Source: Planctomycetota bacterium (GTDB lineage Bacteria; Planctomycetota; Planctomycetia; Gemmatales; Gemmataceae). Taken from it: a stretch of 64,000 nucleotides of DNA. Both the position numbers and the translations under genes were made by a program. The stretch spans positions 1-64,000 of the forward strand of contig VGXS01000011.1 in NCBI GenBank assembly GCA_016873225.1, written 5' to 3'. Shown here one piece after another: positions 44,819 to 54,829 of this stretch. How positions within the stretch are numbered: the stretch's first letter is position 1; each line of letters begins with the position of its first letter. Under the pieces are notes generated by a model, which worked only from the letters and a program-made list of their open reading frames with translations, was not told the origin of the DNA and did not search any database.

Positions 44819-46240
44819 ATGGCCAATCGCAAAGCCCACCTGAACCTTGAAGGATTGACCGACCGCGTGGTTCCCGCGGTCTCAGGAATCAGCTTCCTCA
44901 ACGGCAGCCTGTCGATTCGCCTCGACAACCAGAGCGGAACGCTGACCGTGTTGGGCGGAACAGCGACAAACGCCTCCAACTTCAAATTGCAATATAATGG
45001 TAGTCCCGTTGGAAACGCCTCGGGATACAATGTCACAAATTCCATTACCATCATGGGTGGCAATGGAAATGATGCGGTGGAATTTCAGGCCCAAGCGGCC
45101 GCCGCATATCGCATCCCCGGCAACCTGACCATCAACCTCGGCAACGGCAGCGACACCATTACCTCGAAGGGAGCCTTCACGGTCAACGGGTCGGCCAACA
45201 TCAATGTCGGCAACGGCAACGACACCATTAACCTGTCGAGCAGTGCCGCTGCCGACACCACCACCATCAATGGCAACCTCACGGCCAACATGCTGGGCGG
45301 AAACGACATCTTCCGCGCCGATACCGGATCGCTGACTGTGAACGGTTTCACCACCATCAACGGTGGCAACACTGTTGAGTTGACCTCCGTGGGCGGCACG
45401 ACAATTAGCGTCCTGTTGAATTCCCTCACCATCAACAGCACCGCCGGTGAAACATTTGCCAACGCGCTCAGCATGGCTGACGAAACCCAGTTGCGAGGCA
45501 ACCTGGTGTATATCAGCGGTTCGTTTGTCGACACGGTCGGAATTGACGGTTCGACAATCCTCGGCAATGCCACGCTGAACCTAGGACAAGGCGGATCCGC
45601 TACCGCGAACCAGACCGTGACCTTGTCGGCCACGAAGGCCACCACCATCAACGGCAGCCTGACCGTGCTTTCCGGAAATGGCGTTGATCAAATCTCCTTT
45701 GACTCAGCTGCTGCCACCACCATCAACGGCAGCGTGACATTGAATTTGGGCAACGGCGACAATGTGATTACACTTGACGGCGATGGCGATTCCGTCATTG
45801 GAGGCGCGCTCACCATCTTGACCGGCACCGGTGACGACACAGTTAGCATCGGTTCGGCTGATAACTTGTTCACGATCAATGGATCCGCCTCCATCAACCT
45901 GGGCAATTCCATCACCACGGATGCCGGTGGTGGCAACGAGGCGACCTTTGTTTCCACCGTGATCAATGGCAACCTGTCCTACACGGGCGGCACCAGCGCC
46001 GACACGGTCACCTTCACCAGCAATGCCACCGCGAATGTGGTCGGTGGCCGGGTCTCCATCAACACTGGTGGCGGTGCGGATACCGTGAGTATCGACAGTA
46101 ACGCGGCGGCGGGAGCGGGCACGACTTCCTTCGGTTCGCTCTATGTCAACTTCGGCGTCGGATCGGGCCCGGATGAGTTCGAGAACAACTCCGGAGTCGA
46201 CTTCGACATCTTCATCTACAACTTCGTTCCTCCGAATTAA
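44819..46240 (+). CDS. Surface repeat protein with planctomycete N-terminal motif
   Basis: 473 residues, rich in Asn, Gly, Thr, Ser and Ile. AGGAG about 9 nt before ATG 44819 fixes the start; the longer upstream frame is not protein-like. There is no ordinary signal peptide; instead the N-terminus reads HLNLEGLTDRVVPAVSG, parallel to LENLECRLVPAV in the giant adhesin. The rest is beta-strand repeats of ~35-45 aa with turns such as NLGNGSDTI, NVGNGNDTI, LSGNGVDQI and LTGTGDDTV, which resemble calcium-binding RTX nonapeptides, alternating with TTINGSVTLNL-type strands. No catalytic motif. Likely an extracellular or cell-wall protein; function unknown. A strong terminator follows. Confidence 0.75.
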   Translation: MANRKAHLNLEGLTDRVVPAVSGISFLNGSLSIRLDNQSGTLTVLGGTATNASNFKLQYNGSPVGNASGYNVTNSITIMGGNGNDAVEFQAQAAAAYRIPGNLTINLGNGSDTITSKGAFTVNGSANINVGNGNDTINLSSSAAADTTTINGNLTANMLGGNDIFRADTGSLTVNGFTTINGGNTVELTSVGGTTISVLLNSLTINSTAGETFANALSMADETQLRGNLVYISGSFVDTVGIDGSTILGNATLNLGQGGSATANQTVTLSATKATTINGSLTVLSGNGVDQISFDSAAATTINGSVTLNLGNGDNVITLDGDGDSVIGGALTILTGTGDDTVSIGSADNLFTINGSASINLGNSITTDAGGGNEATFVSTVINGNLSYTGGTSADTVTFTSNATANVVGGRVSINTGGGADTVSIDSNAAAGAGTTSFGSLYVNFGVGSGPDEFENNSGVDFDIFIYNFVPPN

Positions 46241-46267
46241 TCCTTAAAAATCCAACCGGATCGTTCC

Positions 46268-46300
46268 GAGGCCCGCCAACCGGCGGGCCTCATTGTTTTC
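46268..46300 (+). terminator. Intrinsic terminator after the surface repeat protein
   Basis: GAGGCCCGCC (46268-46277) pairs perfectly with GGCGGGCCTC (46282-46291) around an AACC loop, followed by ATTGTTTTC. It lies 27 bp past the stop codon. Confidence 0.85.
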
Positions 46301-46432
46301 TCATGCGAAGACGCGCATTTTTAATCAATTGGTGCCAACGAATCCCTGCCCACGCCCGTTTTTACGGGTAGGATGACCTCGTTAGCCCAATCGTTGCCTC
46401 TTCCCAAATCTTGCCGACTGGGAGAACTTTCC

Positions 46433-49400
46433 ATGCGCGCCACCTTGTCCTTCCTTTTCCTCTTCGCCTGCGCCAGCATTTCACGCTCAGGCGAGGTCGG
46501 CCCCGAGGAAGCCTTCGCCCTGGCCAAGGACCGCGCCGAGTTCCTCAAGACCCTCATCCCCGGCACCGAGGCTTATTATTTTTACAACTGCCTCCACCTG
46601 CTCCAGACCGAGCAGGCCGACCAGTGCCTGGAGCTTTCCAAGGCCTGGAAGGCCCGGCATGGCCAAACCGCCCTGCTCACCGAAATCCAGCTACGCCACG
46701 CGTTCCTCGTCTTCGGCAAGAACCCCAAGGAATCCACCGACTTCCTCACCCGCCACCTCGGCGTCCGCCACGACCACCAGCGGGTGATTCCCGGCAGCGT
46801 GCCCGACCTGCCGACCGCGCTCGACCCGGCGCGCGTCGATCCCAAGGTCATCACCGAGGCGCTTCTCAAGCGGCAGGACAGCGGCGTGGAACTGTTCGAG
46901 GACTCCGCGCTTGAGCGCTTGGCCGCCGGATCGCTCACCTCCCGCCAGCGCCGCAACCTTCTCTCGAGGCTGGTCAACCCCGACCTGCCCGGCCTGGTGA
47001 AGATGCTCGCCGAAGACCTGGCGCAGAAGGATTCGGGCGGATTCGGGACGCTCGGCATCCACAATAGGCTCACGCTCGAGCAACTGCGGCAACTTGTCGA
47101 ACTCAGGCCCGACCTGCGCGACCAGCAGGCCCATGTGATGGCGGTGCTTTCAAGGCTGCGGCCCGGCGCCGACGACGATTGGCGCCACGACAAGGACAAG
47201 GCGGGCGCCTACATCGACAGGCTGGTTGCCTACTCCCGCGGCTTGGGCTCCGTGCACAACAGCCTCAAGGCCCATGGGCTTTACCACAAGCTGGCCCATT
47301 CGCGTTCGCTCGGAGTCGCCGACAAGGCCCTTTTCCTGGAATACCTGGCCTTGCCCCGCCAACGGCACTACCAGGCCAAGGCGCTGCTCGAGTCGGACGA
47401 CGCCCGAAGGTACCCCGCCAACCTCGGCCAGTCGTTCGGGCAGGGGAGCCTGCTGCCGGCCATCGGCGACGACGAGGCGCTGGTGCGCGACCTGCTGCTG
47501 GAGTTCCTGCGCAAGGCCGACGACACCAAGGAGTTCCTGCCCCTGGTGAACGACACCTACCTGAAGCACCTGCATGTCGAGGCCAAGGTGACCGCGGGCC
47601 TGGGCGATCCCGAGACCTGGGCCTCGCGGATGCCTCCGGAAATGTTCCGGGCGCTGCGCGAAAGGGTGGACATCGACTTCGCCGCCACGAGCAAGACCCG
47701 ATTCCGCGTCGATGAACCGGTGCGCCTCGAGGTGATGGTGAAGAACGCGCCAACGCTGATCGTGAAAGTGTTCGAGATCAACGCGGCGAACTACTACCGC
47801 GAGAAGGGCCGGGAGATCGACACCGACATCAACCTCGACGGCCTGGTGGCCAACAGCGAGCGGGTGATCGCCTCGAACGCGTCGCCCTTGCTGAGGGAGT
47901 CGCGGACGATCAGCCCCGAGGGGCTGGACAAGCCGGGCGTTTATGTGATCGACCTGATCGGCAACGGCCGCAGCAGCCGGGCGCTGATCCGCAAGGGGGC
48001 GCTGAGGCCCGTGGTGAGCCAGGGGCCGTCGGGTCACCGGGTGACGGTGGTGGACGGCGACGGCAAGCCGGTCGCCGGCGCCATTCTGCGCCTGGGCGAG
48101 CGGGAGTTCGTCGCCGATGCCGCCGGGAGGCTGATGGTGCCGTTCGCCGAATCGGCGGGGCGCAGGCGGATCGTGCTTTCCAAGGGCGACTTCGCCTGCC
48201 TCGACACGCTCGACCAGGCCGCGGAGTCGTACGCGCTCACCGCGGGCATCCATGCCGACCGCGAGGCCCTGCTGGCCGGTCGCGAGGCCACCGTCGTGGT
48301 GCGGGCGGGCCTGTCGCTCAATGGCGAGCTTGTCTCGCTGGCCAAGCTTTCCCAGGCGCGCCTGTCCATTTTTGCCACCGACACCGACGGGGTGCCCACG
48401 CGCGAGGAGATCGGCGACTTCAAGCTGTTCGAAGACCGTGAGTCGTTCTACGCCATTCGCGTGCCGCGTCGGCTGGCCAGCCTCACCGTCACCTTGTCGG
48501 GCAAGGTGACGGCTGTCTCGACCGGCGCCGAGACCGAGCTGTCGGCAAGCCAGTCGTTCCAGGTGAACGGCATCCAGAAGACCGACCGTGTCGACGAGGC
48601 GCACCTGGGCCGCGATGACCGGGGCTATTGGCTCGAGGTGGCGGGGCGCACCGGCGAGACCCGCGCCGACCGCGCCGTCTCGGTGGTGCTGAAGCACCGC
48701 GAGTTTCGCGAGCCCGCGCGTGTCTCGCTGAAGTCCGATGCCCGCGGCATCGTCACGCTGGGGCCGCTCGCCGGCGTCGACCGCGTCGAGGCCACGGTGG
48801 CTGGCGGGGCGTCGCGCGCCTGGAGCCTCGCTGGCGACCGCGCCACGCAGAGGCGGGTGATCCACGCCGTGGCCGGGCAGGATGTCGCCGTGCCGCTGAT
48901 GGGAGTGGCCGGAAATCCGTCGCGGGCGGACGCGGCGTTGCTCGAGGTGCGCGACGAGGTGATCGTCGCCGACAGGTTCGACCTGCTTTCGTCATCGAAG
49001 GGCCTGCTGGTGGCTGGCAAGTTGCCGGCGGGCGACTACGACCTGGTGCTGAAGGCTTCAGGTGAGCGGATCCGCGTCCGGGTGGTGGCGGGTCCCGCGC
49101 TCGACGGATTCGTGCTTGGCGCGGGCCGCGACATGGCCCTGGCGCCCCTGGCGCCGCTCCAAATTTCCTCCGCGGCGCGCGATGATTCGGGCATCGTGGT
49201 CTCGCTGGCGAACGCCACGAAGTTCACGCGGGTGCATGTGCTGGCCACCCGCTATGTGCCGGCCTTCGACATCCACGCCAACCTGGCCCGTGTCCGCGAC
49301 CGCGAACTGGCCGGCGTGTTCCCGTCGAGGCAGGCCTCGGCCTATGTCACCGGCCGGGACATCGGCGACGAATACCGCTATGTGCTCGACCGGCGCGGGC

Positions 49401-52400
49401 AGAAGAAATATCCCACCCCGATGGTCGACAGGCCGGCGCTGCTGCTGAACCCCTGGGCCGTGCGCGACACCGCCACGGGCGAGCAGTTGGCCGAGGCGGG
49501 AGGCGTGTTCAGCGGCAAGGGCACGGCGCCGGAATCGCGCGCCACCTCCGACCCGATGGCCAAGCGGCAGGCCGGCGCCGGCAGCGACACGGACATCGCC
49601 GACATCGATTATCTTTCCGACCCCGCGGCCGTGGCGGTGAACCTCGTGCCCGACAAGGACGGCGTGGTCCGCGTTCCCGCGGCCGCCCTGGCCGGCAGGG
49701 GCATCGTGAGGGTCGTGGCGGTCGATCCGCTCTCGGTCGTCTCGCGGGAGGTCGCGGCGCCCGGGGCGCCCCTCAAGGCCCTCGACCTGCGCCTTGTCGA
49801 GGCCCTCAAGGCCGACTCCCACTTCATCCAGCGCCGGCAGGTCACGGCGGTCGGCTCGAACACGCCGTTCGTCATCGGCGACGCCGGCGCCTCCAGGCAC
49901 GAGGTGTACGACTCGGTGGGCAAGGTCTACGACCTGCTCGCCACCCTCCGCCCCGACTCCCGCTTCGCCACCTTCCGGTTCGTGGCGACCTGGCCGTCGC
50001 TGAAGCCGGCGGAGAAACGCGACTTCTACTCCCGCCACGCCTGCCACGAGCTGTCGGTGTTCGTTTACCACAAGGATCCGGAGTTCTTCAAGGCGGTGGT
50101 CGCCCCCCACCTCACCTCCAAGAAGGACAAGACCTTCGTCGACCAGTGGCTCCTGGGCGAGCCGCTCGAGAAGTACCTCGAGCCGTGGCGGCACGCCCGC
50201 CTCAACACCGCGGAGAAGGTGCTTTTGGCGAGGCGCCTGGCCGACGAGCCGGCTCGCACGGCAAGGTGGATCGACGAGCGGGTGCGCATGCGGCCGCCGA
50301 CCGAGGCCCAGCTTGGCCTGTGGTTCGACGCCGCGGTGGCCCGCGGCGACCTTTCGGCGGAAAAGAAGGTGTTCCAAAGGCAGGCCGGACGCGCCTTGAG
50401 CGAGGCCGAACAGCACCGCAACGCCAACATGCCGAAGCCAGGCTTCGGCATGGGCGTTCCCGGTGGAGGCGCCCTCGGAGGCATCGGGGGGGGTGGCATG
50501 TCGGGGGAGCCGATGCCCCCGCCGGCGGCCGCGGGCCGCCCCGCCGACCGTGCCGCGCTCGCCCGTGATGGCGCCAACCGCGGCCGGGAGGCCGACGGCA
50601 AGAAGGAAATGGAATCGCTCGAACGCCAGGACGAAAGGCGCAAGTCGCTCGGGGAAAAGGCCGCCGCCAAGGACGCGATGGACAAGCTCAAGTCCGACGC
50701 GCGGGGCATGGGCGCCGCCGCTCCCGAAGCCGACGCGTTCTTCCGCCGCGACGAGTCCGGGGAGGCGGCCAAGCTGCGCGCCCTTTACCGCCGGGTGGAG
50801 ACCACCCGCGAATGGGCGGAAAACAACTACCACACGCTGCCCATCGCCAGCCAGTTGGCCGCCCTGGTGCCACCCGGGCGCTTCTGGGCCGACTGGTCGC
50901 GCCACGAGGGCAAGGGGCCGTTCCTCTCGCGGGAATTCGCCTCCGCCAGCGGTTCGTTCGCCGAGGCGATGCTGGCGCTTTCGGTGATCGACCTCCCGTT
51001 CACCGCCCCCAAGGCCGACCTCAAGTTCGAGGGCGCCCGGCTCACGATCACCTCGCCCTCGCCGATGATCGTGGTGCATGAGGAGATCGCCCCGTCGGCC
51101 GCCCCGGCGCCCCAGGCGCCGATCCTGGTGAGCCAGAACGCCTTCCAGGCCAACGACCGCTACCGCGACGAGGACGGCGAGCGGATGGACAAGTTCGTCA
51201 CGGGCGAGTTCGTCATCCACACCGTCTACGGATCGCAGGTGGTGGTCACCAACACCTCGCCCTCCCGGCAGAAGCTGTCGGTGCTCATCCAGGTTCCCGC
51301 GGGCGCGGTGCCGCTCTCGGGCGCCAAGGCCACGCGCAGCGTTCCCGTGGAACTGGAGGCCTACAACACCAAGACGATCGACACCCTCTTCTATTTCCCG
51401 CTTCCGGGGGAGTACGCGCAGTTCCCGGTGCATGTGTCGAAGAACGGCGTGCTGCTGGCCTCGGCGAAGCCGCCGGCGTTCAAGGTGGTGGCCAAGCCGA
51501 CGAAGGTGGACACCAAGTCGTGGGAGCATGTGTCGCAGAACGGCACTCCCGAGGAGGTGCTCGCCTACCTGAACCGCGAGAATGTGCAGGCGCTCGACCT
51601 CGCGATGATCGGCTTCAGGCTCCGTGACAAGGCGTTCTTCCTGAAGGTCGCCGAACTCCTGCGCGCGAGGCACGCCTACCATCCCGTGGTGTGGTCGTAC
51701 GCTCTCCTGCACGACGACACGCGCGCCCTGGGCGAATTCCTCAGGCAGCAGGAAGGGCTCGCCGGGCAGTTGCGCCATGTGCTGGCCAGCCCCGTGGTGT
51801 CGTTCGACCCCGTCGAAAGGCACGCCTACCAGCACCTGGAATACAAGCCGCTGGTCAACGCCCGGGCCCATTCGCTCGGCCGCGCCAGGCAGATCGTGAA
51901 CCAGGCGCTTCACGCCCAGTACCACGCCCTGCTCGAGGTGCTGTCGCGGCAGGCCAGGCTGGATGATTCCGATTGGCTGGCGGTGACCCACTACCTGCTG
52001 GTGCAGGACCGGGTGGAGGAGGCCATCGAGGCGTTCGCCAAGGTTCGCCCCGGGCAGGTCGCGACCCGCTTGCAGTACGACTACTGCGCGGCCTACCTGG
52101 CGCTCTGCCAGGAGGACCTGGCCAAGGCCCGGCAGTTGGCGTCGCTTCATGCCGGGCACCCGGTGGACCGCTGGGGCAAGGCGTTCCAGGCCATCATCGA
52201 CCAGCTTGACGAGGCCCAGGGCAAGGAGGCCAAGGTGGCGCGCGAGGGCGACCGCGACCAGGAGCAGGGGCGCATGGCGGCGATCGAACCGTCATTCGAC
52301 CTGAGGGTGGACGGGCCGGCGGTGGAGGTGGCCTGGCAGAACCTCGACCGGATCACCCTCCGCTACTACGCGATGGATGTGGAACTGCTGTTCAGCCGCA

Positions 52401-52906
52401 ACCCGTTCCTGCAGGACTTCGGTGGCCAGTTCGCGCTCATCAAGCCGAACGACACGGCCTCCGTGGAACTCAAGGGCAAGGAAGGCAAGCAGAAGGTGGC
52501 CATTCCCGAGGCGCTCAAGGGCCGCAATGTCCTCGTCGAGGTGTCGGGGGGCGGCAAGTCGCGCGCCATCCCGTACTACTCCGGCTCGATGAAGGTTCTC
52601 ATGCTCGAGAACAACGGGCAGGTCGCGGTGCGCGACGCCGCCGGCAAGCCGCTTTCCAAGGTGTATGTGAAGGTTTACGCGAAGCTTTCAGACGGGCGGG
52701 TCAAGTTCCACAAGGACGGCTACACCGACATCCGCGGAAGGTTTGATTACGCCTCGGTGAGCACGCCCGAGCCGGTTCCGGTACAACGGTATGGTGTGCT
52801 TGTGCTCAGCGAGTCGCTGGGCGCCACGATCCGCGACGCGGCGCCCCCGGCGGGTTCCGAGCGCGGGCGCGGCGGCCCCGTACCCCTGGAGATTCCGAAC
52901 CCATGA
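46433..52906 (+). CDS. Very large secreted alpha-2-macroglobulin-like protein
   Basis: 2157 residues. ATG 46433 gives a signal peptide (RATLSFLFLFACASISRSG) and has GGGAGAA upstream; an earlier in-frame ATG at 46373 would bury it. The first ~420 residues are helical and repeat-like. From about 430, strand-rich segments resemble macroglobulin domains: TRFRVDEPVRLEVMVKN, LDKPGVYVIDLIGNGRSSRA, VTVVDGDGKPVAGAILRL. A Gly/Pro-rich low-complexity stretch followed by a charged helix lies at about 1340-1440. Later come another beta domain (TVYGSQVVVTNTSPSRQKL) and TPR-like helices (about 1750-1940). I see no CGEQ thioester motif, so a protease-trapping role is uncertain. The stop overlaps the DUF1080 gene by 4 nt. 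An alternative reading is a planctomycete-specific protein with carboxypeptidase-regulatory-like domains. Confidence 0.65.
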   Translation: MRATLSFLFLFACASISRSGEVGPEEAFALAKDRAEFLKTLIPGTEAYYFYNCLHLLQTEQADQCLELSKAWKARHGQTALLTEIQLRHAFLVFGKNPKESTDFLTRHLGVRHDHQRVIPGSVPDLPTALDPARVDPKVITEALLKRQDSGVELFEDSALERLAAGSLTSRQRRNLLSRLVNPDLPGLVKMLAEDLAQKDSGGFGTLGIHNRLTLEQLRQLVELRPDLRDQQAHVMAVLSRLRPGADDDWRHDKDKAGAYIDRLVAYSRGLGSVHNSLKAHGLYHKLAHSRSLGVADKALFLEYLALPRQRHYQAKALLESDDARRYPANLGQSFGQGSLLPAIGDDEALVRDLLLEFLRKADDTKEFLPLVNDTYLKHLHVEAKVTAGLGDPETWASRMPPEMFRALRERVDIDFAATSKTRFRVDEPVRLEVMVKNAPTLIVKVFEINAANYYREKGREIDTDINLDGLVANSERVIASNASPLLRESRTISPEGLDKPGVYVIDLIGNGRSSRALIRKGALRPVVSQGPSGHRVTVVDGDGKPVAGAILRLGEREFVADAAGRLMVPFAESAGRRRIVLSKGDFACLDTLDQAAESYALTAGIHADREALLAGREATVVVRAGLSLNGELVSLAKLSQARLSIFATDTDGVPTREEIGDFKLFEDRESFYAIRVPRRLASLTVTLSGKVTAVSTGAETELSASQSFQVNGIQKTDRVDEAHLGRDDRGYWLEVAGRTGETRADRAVSVVLKHREFREPARVSLKSDARGIVTLGPLAGVDRVEATVAGGASRAWSLAGDRATQRRVIHAVAGQDVAVPLMGVAGNPSRADAALLEVRDEVIVADRFDLLSSSKGLLVAGKLPAGDYDLVLKASGERIRVRVVAGPALDGFVLGAGRDMALAPLAPLQISSAARDDSGIVVSLANATKFTRVHVLATRYVPAFDIHANLARVRDRELAGVFPSRQASAYVTGRDIGDEYRYVLDRRGQKKYPTPMVDRPALLLNPWAVRDTATGEQLAEAGGVFSGKGTAPESRATSDPMAKRQAGAGSDTDIADIDYLSDPAAVAVNLVPDKDGVVRVPAAALAGRGIVRVVAVDPLSVVSREVAAPGAPLKALDLRLVEALKADSHFIQRRQVTAVGSNTPFVIGDAGASRHEVYDSVGKVYDLLATLRPDSRFATFRFVATWPSLKPAEKRDFYSRHACHELSVFVYHKDPEFFKAVVAPHLTSKKDKTFVDQWLLGEPLEKYLEPWRHARLNTAEKVLLARRLADEPARTARWIDERVRMRPPTEAQLGLWFDAAVARGDLSAEKKVFQRQAGRALSEAEQHRNANMPKPGFGMGVPGGGALGGIGGGGMSGEPMPPPAAAGRPADRAALARDGANRGREADGKKEMESLERQDERRKSLGEKAAAKDAMDKLKSDARGMGAAAPEADAFFRRDESGEAAKLRALYRRVETTREWAENNYHTLPIASQLAALVPPGRFWADWSRHEGKGPFLSREFASASGSFAEAMLALSVIDLPFTAPKADLKFEGARLTITSPSPMIVVHEEIAPSAAPAPQAPILVSQNAFQANDRYRDEDGERMDKFVTGEFVIHTVYGSQVVVTNTSPSRQKLSVLIQVPAGAVPLSGAKATRSVPVELEAYNTKTIDTLFYFPLPGEYAQFPVHVSKNGVLLASAKPPAFKVVAKPTKVDTKSWEHVSQNGTPEEVLAYLNRENVQALDLAMIGFRLRDKAFFLKVAELLRARHAYHPVVWSYALLHDDTRALGEFLRQQEGLAGQLRHVLASPVVSFDPVERHAYQHLEYKPLVNARAHSLGRARQIVNQALHAQYHALLEVLSRQARLDDSDWLAVTHYLLVQDRVEEAIEAFAKVRPGQVATRLQYDYCAAYLALCQEDLAKARQLASLHAGHPVDRWGKAFQAIIDQLDEAQGKEAKVAREGDRDQEQGRMAAIEPSFDLRVDGPAVEVAWQNLDRITLRYYAMDVELLFSRNPFLQDFGGQFALIKPNDTASVELKGKEGKQKVAIPEALKGRNVLVEVSGGGKSRAIPYYSGSMKVLMLENNGQVAVRDAAGKPLSKVYVKVYAKLSDGRVKFHKDGYTDIRGRFDYASVSTPEPVPVQRYGVLVLSESLGATIRDAAPPAGSERGRGGPVPLEIPNP

Positions 52907-53643
52907 TCCGCGTGATTCCCGCCCTGGCCCTCGCCTCCCTCCTTGCCGGCGGCGGCATCGTCCGCGCCGGCGAGTGGATCGACCTCCTGGCGGCCGACCC
53001 CGCCTCAGTCTTCCAGAAGGTTGATCCCGCGTGGCACGCCGCCAAGTCGGTCATGATCGAGCCGGCCAACCCCCGCAAGCTCGTCGCGGAGGAGGGAACG
53101 GGCATCTTCACGAACGCCCCCAAGGGCACCGCCCGCGACATCTACACCAAGAAGGAGTTCGGCGACATCGCCCTTGAGATCGAGTTCCTGATTCCGCAAA
53201 GGTCGAACTCCGGCGTCAAGATGATGGGCCTCTACGAGATCCAGATCACCGACAGTTTCGGCAAGACCAAGCTGACCGGATCCGACTGCGGCGGCATCTA
53301 CCCTCGCGCCGAACTGCTTCCCAAATACCGCCACCTCGACGAGGGGATCGCCCCGAAGACGAACGCGTGCGGCAAGCCGGGCGAATGGCAAAAGCTCGAG
53401 ATCGCCTTCCGCGCCGCCCGGCACGAGGGAGAGGGCGCCGCCCGCAAGAAGGTGGCCAACGCGCGCTACGACCGCGTGGCGCTCAACGGCCAGGTGATCC
53501 ATGAGAACCTGGAGGTCTCGTCGCCGACGGGACACAACTGGACCAAGCCCGAACCCTCCAAGGGTTCGCTGATGCTCCAGTTGGACCACGGCCCCGTGGC
53601 GGTGCGCCGCTTCGTGGCCAAGGACCTGCCCCCGGCGAAGTGA
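52903..53643 (+). CDS. Secreted DUF1080 (3-keto-disaccharide hydrolase family) protein
   Basis: 246 residues. Signal peptide RVIPALALASLLAGGGIVRAG, then a concanavalin-like beta-sandwich of the DUF1080 family: IYTKKEFGDIALEIEFLIP, RSNSGVKMMGLYEIQI, SDCGGIYPRAELLPKYRH, KPGEWQKLEIAFRAARH and HGPVAVRRFVAKDLP are the usual conserved blocks. Members act on carbohydrates, some as 3-keto-glycoside hydrolases, and are much expanded in Planctomycetes. ATG 52903 overlaps the preceding stop (ATGA), so it is translated with the macroglobulin-like protein. It differs clearly from the other DUF1080 protein in this window. Confidence 0.85.
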   Translation: MIRVIPALALASLLAGGGIVRAGEWIDLLAADPASVFQKVDPAWHAAKSVMIEPANPRKLVAEEGTGIFTNAPKGTARDIYTKKEFGDIALEIEFLIPQRSNSGVKMMGLYEIQITDSFGKTKLTGSDCGGIYPRAELLPKYRHLDEGIAPKTNACGKPGEWQKLEIAFRAARHEGEGAARKKVANARYDRVALNGQVIHENLEVSSPTGHNWTKPEPSKGSLMLQLDHGPVAVRRFVAKDLPPAK

Positions 53644-53668
53644 TCCGGGGCGCTCCCGGACGGGAAAT

Positions 53669-54829
53669 TCAACCGGCGACGCCCGAGACGGATTTCAAAT
53701 AGCTCAAAAGTTCGCGCTCGAACCGGCCCGCGTTGAACCTAAGGGCCTGTTCGCGCGCCGCCAAAGGGTCGAACCGGCCGTCCATCGACTCGAACTTGAG
53801 AATCGCGTCGACCAAGCCCTGTTCCGTCGGCTCCCGGTAGAGGATGCCCGTGGGAACGCCACCCCCCTCGGGTGAAACAACCGTTTCGGTCGCCCCGCCC
53901 CGGCCGAGCGCGACAACGGGCGCCCCGCACGCCTGCGCCTCAAGGGGCACGATTCCGAAGTCCTCCTCCCCCGGAAACAGCAGGGCCCTGCACCGCCTCA
54001 GGTGGTCGCGGATGACGGCGTCGGGTTGCCAGCCGAGCATGGTGGTTTCCGGCCCGGCCAGCCTCGCCAGCCTCGAGGCATCCTGCCCCGATCCGATGAC
54101 CACCAGACGCCTTCCCAGCTTCCCGCAGGCGGCGATGGCCATGTCGGCGCGCTTGTAAGGCGCCAGCGCCGAGACCATCAGGTAGAAGTCCTCGCGGGCA
54201 ACTGGCGCCGCGCTCCCGTCCGCCGGCGTGTAGTAGTCGGTGTCCACCGGAGGATAAATCACCACGCTGTCGCGGCCGTAGCATTCCCTGATGCGCTCGC
54301 GGATGAATCCGCTGATGGCGATGAAGTGGGTGACCCGGTCGGCGGAGGCGAGGTCCCAAGCGCGGACACGGTCGAGAAGGCGGTCCCGGACGGAACCCAG
54401 CAGGCCGCGCTTGCGGAAGTATTGGTCGCGCATCTGCCAGGCGTAGCGCATCGGGGTGAAGCAGTAGCAGACATGGGGAACGCCCGAGGGCGCCCGGGCC
54501 CCCTTGGCCACGCAATGGCTGAAACTCACGACGAGGTCGGTCTCGGTGAAGCGCCAGGCCCTGTCGGCGACGGAGGGCAGCAGCGGGAGCAAGTAGCGGT
54601 AGTAGGAGCTGATGCCCGGCAGCTTGCCGAGCCATGGCGTTCGCGGGCGCAGCGCGTCGATCGCGGGAGTGGTTCTCCCGGGCAGGTGGATCAGGGTGTG
54701 GAGCGAGGCGGCGGGAAGGGCGCGGGCGAGCGCGTCGAGGCACTTTTCCCCGCCCCTGAGGCCCGTGAGCCAGTCGTGGACGAGGTTGACCCGCAGCGAA
54801 CCGAGGGCGGGCTCTCCGCTTTCAGCCAC
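53669..54829 (-). CDS. GT4 family glycosyltransferase
   Basis: 386-residue GT-B glycosyltransferase. VNLVHDWLTGLRGGEKCL near the N-terminus is the acceptor-side glycine-rich loop seen in GT4 mannosyltransferases. HFIAISGFIRERIREC, VIYPPVDTDYY, LMVSALAPYKRADMAI and FPGEEDFGIVPLEAQACGAP (the E-x7-E donor-binding motif) follow in the usual order. I chose GTG 54829, with GGGAG upstream, which overlaps the end of metF by 8 nt; the open frame extends to 54886 without resembling protein. Likely role in lipopolysaccharide or exopolysaccharide synthesis; the donor is probably GDP-mannose by similarity, unproven. Coupling to metF looks like simple co-transcription. Confidence 0.85.
   Translation of the reverse strand: MAESGEPALGSLRVNLVHDWLTGLRGGEKCLDALARALPAASLHTLIHLPGRTTPAIDALRPRTPWLGKLPGISSYYRYLLPLLPSVADRAWRFTETDLVVSFSHCVAKGARAPSGVPHVCYCFTPMRYAWQMRDQYFRKRGLLGSVRDRLLDRVRAWDLASADRVTHFIAISGFIRERIRECYGRDSVVIYPPVDTDYYTPADGSAAPVAREDFYLMVSALAPYKRADMAIAACGKLGRRLVVIGSGQDASRLARLAGPETTMLGWQPDAVIRDHLRRCRALLFPGEEDFGIVPLEAQACGAPVVALGRGGATETVVSPEGGGVPTGILYREPTEQGLVDAILKFESMDGRFDPLAAREQALRFNAGRFERELLSYLKSVSGVAG

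Noticed and set aside
49058..52159. A 1033-codon minus-strand frame opposite the macroglobulin-like gene
   Set aside because: Its composition (His/Arg/Gly/Val-rich) and lack of motifs mark it as an antisense shadow; the plus strand has a signal peptide, ribosome site and coupled downstream gene.
46433..52906. Classic alpha-2-macroglobulin with thioester
   Set aside because: No CGEQ-like motif was found on reading the translation; only macroglobulin-like strand segments support the family link.
53644..53660. TCCGGG-GCGCT-CCCGGA hairpin between convergent genes as a bidirectional terminator
   Set aside because: Only 6 bp of stem and no T-tract on either strand, so it was not called as a terminator.
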